Made by a program: the position numbers and the translations under genes. From the NCBI RefSeq assembly GCF_023065955.2, contig NW_026623067.1, forward strand, positions 54,320,444-54,384,443: a stretch of DNA of 64,000 nucleotides, in the 5' to 3' direction. Below are positions 60,862 through 64,000 of this stretch, in pieces. The notes beneath the pieces were generated by a model, which worked only from the letters and a program-made list of their open reading frames with translations, did not search any database and had not been told where the DNA came from. The stretch comes from Ursus arctos (lineage: Eukaryota; Chordata; Mammalia; Carnivora; Ursidae). Position 1 is the first letter of the stretch; each line of letters begins with the position of its first letter.

Positions 60862-63775
60862 TAAGGATATGTAAATGGCCAATGAAGTTGAAAATGTATT
60901 CACTTTAGTCATCAGGAAAATAAAAATTAAATCCTAGTTAGTTCCACTACTCATCCGTCAGAACGGTTAACATTCTTAAACAATGGTGAGGCTCTCAGTG
61001 AGTTCACAGAGCCATCAGAACTCATACACATTGCCAATGAGTATAAATGAGTACCAACCCTTTGGAAAACGTTTTGGCAATACCTACTGAAATTAAATAT
61101 CTGTATACCGTACATGACCAACTACACCCCCACCCTGGCATACACCTAATCAAGACTTGCACATCTGTTTTCTAGAGACATAGATATGAATGTCCAAAGC
61201 AGCAGCATTTATAATAGCCAAGAAATTGAAAACAATGCAAATGGCCATTAACAGTAGAATGAATAAATAAATAGTGGTTCACTAATACAGGAGGACACCA
61301 CAATACACTAGTAAACAATATATAGTATGAGATAAACAAATGATTGCTCTATGCAGCATTTTTGGTAAATGTCATATATTTAATGCTGGACAAAAGAACC
61401 CAGACACAAAAGAACACATACCATGTAGTGCCCTGTATATAAAATTCACAAAGAGGCAAAATCATTCTTTGGTCACAGAAATTAGAGTACTGCATGCCCC
61501 TGGGGGCTAGTGACTGGAAAGAGGCCCGAGGGGGCTTCAGAGAATGGAGAACATTTCTTGATCTGTGTGCCGGTCACACAGATGTGCTCCCTTTGGTGAA
61601 AACTGTCCACTTAGGATTGGGAAACCTTCTGTATGTATGTTTTATTTCAATAAAAGGTTTATTAAACTCAAAACAAAGCAAAACAAAAGCCTTATCTTCA
61701 GGATAGGGCCTGATGAGCTAATGGGGGCCAACAGGAGCACACATTCAGTGTGTGGTTAATTCTGCTTAAACTAAAGAGAAGAAAAGAGGAAAGGAAGGTG
61801 AGGGAGAGGGCTGGGCAAGTTGGGGTGATCTGCACTTCAAAAAAGGCCAAACCCTTCAGCCCAAAGCTTCCTCTCTCACCACTCCCACTTTTATTCCACT
61901 TGCCAGCAGCCCAGAAGTTCCTTACCTTGGGACCAAACTCTCATTCATCTTTGTATCCCGTAGCAACTTCCCAGTAGTCACGCAGAGTGACAGCTCAGGA
62001 AACAGCCTGCGAATCCTGTTACCAAGAACTCATACACAGTAGAGGATGTAAATGAAAGTATAGATCTAACATTAATTGCATTGGTTGCAAAGCATTGAAA
62101 ACCGGTCCTTTTGGAGGGAGAGTTGCCGGTAGGTTGTTGAATTGAAAGGTTTCAGTTTCACCTGACTTACCCAAAAGAGAAAGCTCTTGCTGCAGCATAG
62201 GGCCAGGACTGGAGATCCTGGGACCCTCAGCATCACTTCTGCCACCTGAGGAGGCAGGGAGGCTGTGGAATAGGCAGCACAAGGCCTAGGGTGCTCGCCC
62301 TGGTGCTTTCCTCTCTTCTGCCAATGGTGGGGCCAAATGCAAAAAAAAAAAAAAAAACTGGTAACTCTGGAACCTAGTGTCCTCAATAGAATGCGAGAGT
62401 GTCCAGTATTTCCACGGGCTTTCCAGAATCTCCCAGGATTCCCTTGTGGGCTTCTGGAGGGCTTTGTAGCAATGCAGGGATTTAAGAATTGAACTGGTAG
62501 GCTTAAGAGAGGGGCATTTAAAATAGCTTGCTTCCCAGTGAACTGGAATTTAATTGTGATACTATCCGACCTGAGGATGTTGGCATACCTGATCACTGAG
62601 GAGGTGGTGTCCCCACTCTGACCCTCTTATCATGCCCCCTACATGTCTGTGTATAATTGACCTTCCAGCCTGAATGATGAGGAGGTAACCTTCTGGGGTT
62701 GATGAAAACCTCTTCCTTGACCCTTTCTGTTGGGGGCTGATTTGTGTTGCCCCCAAATTCATATGTCTTAACCCAAGTACCCCAGAATGTGATTTTATTT
62801 GGAGAGAGAGTCTTTAAAGAGGTAATTTAGTTAAAAACGAAATCATTAAGATAGGTCCTAATACACTATGACTGGTGTCCTTAGGAGAAGACTAAATCGG
62901 GACACAGACACGTCAGATGGAAGACAATGTGGAGACACAGGGAGAAGATGACTGTCCACAAGCCCATGAGAGAGGTCTCAGAAGAAACTGACCCTGCCAA
63001 CACCTTGATCTTAGACTTCTGGTCTCCAGAATTGTGAGAGGAACAGTGGAGCATTTTAGAAGTTGGCAAGAGACTGCGGCCCTTCTCCTTTCTCTCTCTC
63101 ACCACCCTCTCCAAGAACTTCCCACAAGTTGGTAAATATTGTTATGGGCCAAAACAGAAGATGCAATCTGGCTCTATTCTCCAATGTTACTCCTGTGGGT
63201 TAATAAAACAGATGGAGGGCTGTCCAATGCGAGGAGAGAGCCAGACTCATTCAGAGTGATCTTTATATGCTATAAAACCTGGCATAGGCCATCTTCACTA
63301 ATCTCCAGGAAACCAAACAACTGTTTGGGGTAGTGGCCGTATGCTAGGATATTGGGCAAACAGCACCTCCATGCCGGAAGCCCATTTGGAGGGCTGCCCT
63401 TTGCCCTGAGACCCTGTTGGTACATTATGTCCCAATTAGGACCATTTTGAGGGACTTATTTGCAGAGGAGGAAAACACTCACTTCTTCCAGTGAAGAATC
63501 TCCCTGATCACCCCCTGGCTGAGCTCTATGGCTCCTTCTTCACTCTAAAGAAAAACTGCTACACACCGTGTCACCCTTTTAAAGACTGCAGATGTTGGGA
63601 GGGCAAGGCTCAGATAGGACTACATGCTGAATCGCAAAATTTCCAGGCAGTTTAATCTGGATAAAGACAAACAGTTCAGACTCACCTCAGTGCACATCTG
63701 ATCCGAGGAGGTGATGGCTTTACAGCTGGCAGAAAACATCATTGCCAACAGGAAGCAGCTGGCACGGGGAGCCAT
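48253..63775 (-). CDS. CD180: CD180 (RP105) complete spliced coding sequence, 3 exons
   Basis: CD180 is a Toll-like-receptor relative on B cells, macrophages and dendritic cells. It pairs with MD-1 (LY86) at the cell surface and modulates TLR4 and B-cell signalling (family knowledge). Exons in transcript order are 63775-63686 (90 nt), 54215-54049 (167 nt) and 49981-48253 (1729 nt): 1986 nt, 661 residues, the length I recall for human CD180. Visible parts are a signal peptide, the Cys-containing N-terminal cap (TYNCENLGL), about 20 leucine-rich repeats, the C-terminal cap (NPLDCTCSN...CANPPSL...LSCG), one transmembrane helix (MGIFFLVVFLFLVAILLIF) and a short tail RWKYQHI. There is no TIR domain, as expected for this protein. 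Junction phases are 0 and 2, with canonical GT-AG sites. No stop or frameshift seen. Confidence 0.97.
51461..51650 (+). mobile_element. CAN-SINE, + strand
   Basis: gggcacctggggggcgcagt head with CT-rich 3' part and aaataaataaacctttaaaa tail. Antisense to CD180. Confidence 0.9.
51790..52680 (+). mobile_element. Old L1 (L1M-type) 3' fragment
   Basis: gagggagtttactgctaaca, cactaaagaaattgttaagt and gtacttcagaaaa follow the 3' untranslated part of old mammalian L1. No open frame. Confidence 0.6.
52720..52903 (+). mobile_element. Carnivore L1 3' tail
   Basis: G-rich part (gggcagggggtgggggcctg) followed by gcactgggtgttatacgcaa and an A-rich end. 5'-truncated. Confidence 0.8.
53200..53385 (+). repeat. 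MIR SINE
   Basis: ctctggactgggagtcagga, actctgtgaccctgagcaaa and tttcctcatt follow the MIR core. Confidence 0.75.
53481..53539 (+). repeat. (CA)n microsatellite, interrupted
   Basis: CA repeats with GCACGC interruptions. Confidence 0.95.
54049..54215 (-). CDS. CD180: CD180 exon 2: N-terminal LRR cap
   Basis: Acceptor ctcatcag precedes KEANNTYNCENLGLTEVPDT, and the exon runs to FLDLT plus two bases of Arg at donor gtatgt. It carries the Cys of the N-terminal cap and several N-glycosylation sequons (NNTY, PNTT, ENTT). The open frame continues past both ends, but the splice signals and phase fit only these bounds. An old L1 fragment begins about 50 bp upstream of its acceptor. Confidence 0.93.
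54265..54830 (+). mobile_element. Old L1 (L1M-type) 3' fragment
   Basis: gcaatcccacttctagcaat, atgctgatatggagtgatag and catagttttgattttgg are standard L1M 3' landmarks in order. It starts 50 bp from CD180 exon 2. Confidence 0.7.
55074..55550 (-). mobile_element. Carnivore L1 3' fragment, - strand
   Basis: T-run, then attaacatataatgtattat and ggggtacaggtctgtgattc are the reversed L1 3' end. It runs to attccattgtatgtatac, where a (TG)n repeat (55496-55532) has expanded. Confidence 0.8.
55999..56081 (+). mobile_element. Short carnivore L1 tail
   Basis: gatgagcactaggttttata and tgcaactaatgaatcattga. Target duplication agaaattttcttaata (55983-55998) and agaaattttcgtaata (56082-56097), one mismatch. 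Confidence 0.88.
57716..57823 (-). mobile_element. Short tRNA-derived SINE, - strand
   Basis: gattttatttttaagtaatc to ccaactgagccagccaggtg. Target duplication agtctattgtattttt at 57700-57715 and 57824-57839. Confidence 0.9.
57851..57895 (+). repeat. (CA)n microsatellite
   Basis: About 22 CA units immediately after the SINE duplication. Confidence 0.97.
57900..58580 (+). mobile_element. Old L1 (L1M-type) 3' UTR, interrupted by SINE
   Basis: attaccaaattcagaatatt, gaaaattccttagcctttca and gaagttgtgtctttctcact resemble the L1ME-type 3' UTR. Confidence 0.5.
58095..58263 (-). mobile_element. CAN-SINE, - strand, with deletion at its head
   Basis: T-run, tttatttatttgagagagag, and gggctcgatcccaggacact to gaggtgcccc. 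Part of the tRNA-like head is missing. Flanks share agtaatttt. Confidence 0.88.
59490..59650 (+). repeat. MIR SINE
   Basis: gagtcagactgcttgggggc, cttctttttccccagttata and gatgggggatgacc follow the MIR order. Confidence 0.65.
60004..60036 (+). repeat. (CA)n microsatellite
   Basis: Pure CA run. Confidence 0.96.
60386..60622 (-). mobile_element. CAN-SINE, arctoid-type, - strand
   Basis: Ends gactgagccacacaggcgcc on the + strand. Perfect 15-bp target duplication taaaattaataactt at 60371-60385 and 60623-60637. Inserted into the old L1. Confidence 0.95.
60802..60861 (+). repeat. (CT)n(CA)n microsatellite
   Basis: CT run to 60838, then CA run. Confidence 0.97.
62728..63040 (+). mobile_element. 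MaLR-type LTR remnant, 3' truncated
   Basis: Starts tgttgggggctgatttgtgt and contains gtgattttatttggagagag, actatgactggtgtccttag and gacttctggtctccagaatt, the order of mammalian ERVL-MaLR LTRs. It stops before the expected poly(A) signal. No internal retroviral gene nearby. Antisense to CD180 in intron 1. Confidence 0.65.
63686..63775 (-). CDS. CD180: CD180 exon 1: signal peptide
   Basis: Thirty codons from ATG at 63775-63773 to donor gtgagt at 63685. The protein begins MAPRASCFLLAMMFSASCKA and ends DQMCTE, matching the 30-residue first coding exon of human CD180. The start has G at -3 and G at +4, a strong Kozak context. The hydrophobic core is SCFLLAMMFSAS, with likely cleavage near residues 20-23. 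It is too short for an ordinary ORF scan. Confidence 0.92.
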
Positions 63776-64000
63776 CGCCAGAATGAGGCCACCAGCTTGG
63801 TGGGCTTATCCTGTGCCTGGAGCGGAGAAATGGAATCCAGCTCTAGTGGCTTCAGTAATTCGGCAGGCAGAGAGGTGCTCAGAAGGGTGAGATGGGAACA
63901 AGAAATGCAGTTGATTGCTCAGTTCTTGCTGGGCCTGTGCTTAAAAAAAAAAGGGGGAAGTTCCTTTTGCATACCACCAGTCCTTGCCAAAAATAGCTGA
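63776..64000 (-). promoter_or_regulatory. CD180: CD180 5' UTR and proximal promoter region
   Basis: Immediate upstream sequence of the CD180 ATG. It is not CpG-rich and shows no clear TATA box. About 170-200 bp upstream of the ATG lie a purine-rich run with a GGAA core (gggggaagttcc, 63951-63964 region) resembling a PU.1 site, and ttttgcat (63965-63972), which matches the octamer ATTTGCAT at 7 of 8 bases. PU.1 and OCT factors drive many B-cell and myeloid promoters, which suits CD180. The transcription start cannot be placed by eye. Confidence 0.5.

Larger units (their letters stand above)
60140..61665 (+). mobile_element. Old L1 (L1M-type) 3' end, interrupted by SINE and CT/CA repeat
   Basis: Decayed ORF2-end residues (GEDMCNQMKDLYPQYINSPY) and 3' UTR landmarks through ttttatttcaataaaaggtt. 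Not functional. Confidence 0.7.
54216..63685 (-). other. CD180 intron 1, 9.5 kb
   Basis: Contains old L1 pieces (54265-54830, 57900-58580, 60140-61665), carnivore L1 pieces (55074-55550 reversed, 55999-56081), three minus-strand SINEs, a MIR, several CA/CT repeats and a MaLR-type LTR remnant (62728-63040). 56100-57650 and 58600-59480 look unique. An ISRE-type motif lies at 56665-56676. Confidence 0.8.

Noticed and set aside
60678..60908. 76-codon frame resembling LINE reverse-transcriptase C-terminal sequence
   Set aside because: It is a decayed L1 fragment interrupted by a CT/CA repeat, not a gene.

Overview
The window is nuclear DNA of a carnivoran mammal. The evidence is eleven tRNA-derived SINEs of the carnivore CAN-SINE (SINEC) type, several short tails of carnivore-type L1, and two ordinary intron-rich vertebrate genes. 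The youngest SINEs (3156-3378, 13174-13368, 60386-60622) have the consensus I associate with arctoid caniforms (bears, seals and relatives), so a bear-like or seal-like genome is my best guess. The species cannot be fixed from this sequence alone.

Positions 1-39525 hold the 3' part of MAST4 on the + strand. MAST4 is a microtubule-associated serine/threonine kinase with a PDZ domain. I placed 14 coding exons, from the catalytic loop of the kinase to the stop codon at 37008-37010. Every junction keeps a consistent codon phase: 5885 nt, giving 1960 complete residues plus one codon split with the upstream exon. The terminal coding exon alone is 3872 nt and encodes a long Ser/Pro-rich, probably disordered tail. 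A 3' UTR of about 2.4-2.5 kb follows, with two AATAAA signals. The N-terminal third of the protein (about 665 residues if it has the human length) lies upstream of the window.

Positions 39526-47384 are intergenic. They hold a minus-strand SINE, MIR fragments, an old L1 into which a minus-strand endogenous-retrovirus solo LTR (42377-42770) has inserted, a purine-rich tract, and an unassigned promoter-like block with three CCAAT boxes and a TATA box near 46930-47034.

Positions 47385-63775 hold CD180 (RP105), complete in coding sequence, on the - strand. Its three coding exons of 90, 167 and 1729 nt encode 661 residues: signal peptide, leucine-rich repeats, C-terminal LRR cap, transmembrane helix and a very short cytoplasmic tail with no TIR domain. 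Upstream of its ATG (63776-64000) lie an octamer-like site and a PU.1-like GGAA site, which fit B-cell and myeloid expression. Intron 1 has an exact ISRE-type motif and a MaLR-type LTR remnant.

The two genes are convergent (tail to tail), the order I recall for human 5q12. They are not known to act in one pathway. Both appear intact. I saw no new multi-gene system, CRISPR array, rRNA gene or functional tRNA gene. The points most worth a second look are the LTR-like promoter block, the ERV LTR, the CD180 promoter and intron motifs, a possible cryptic exon in MAST4, and the C-tract beside a kinase exon.
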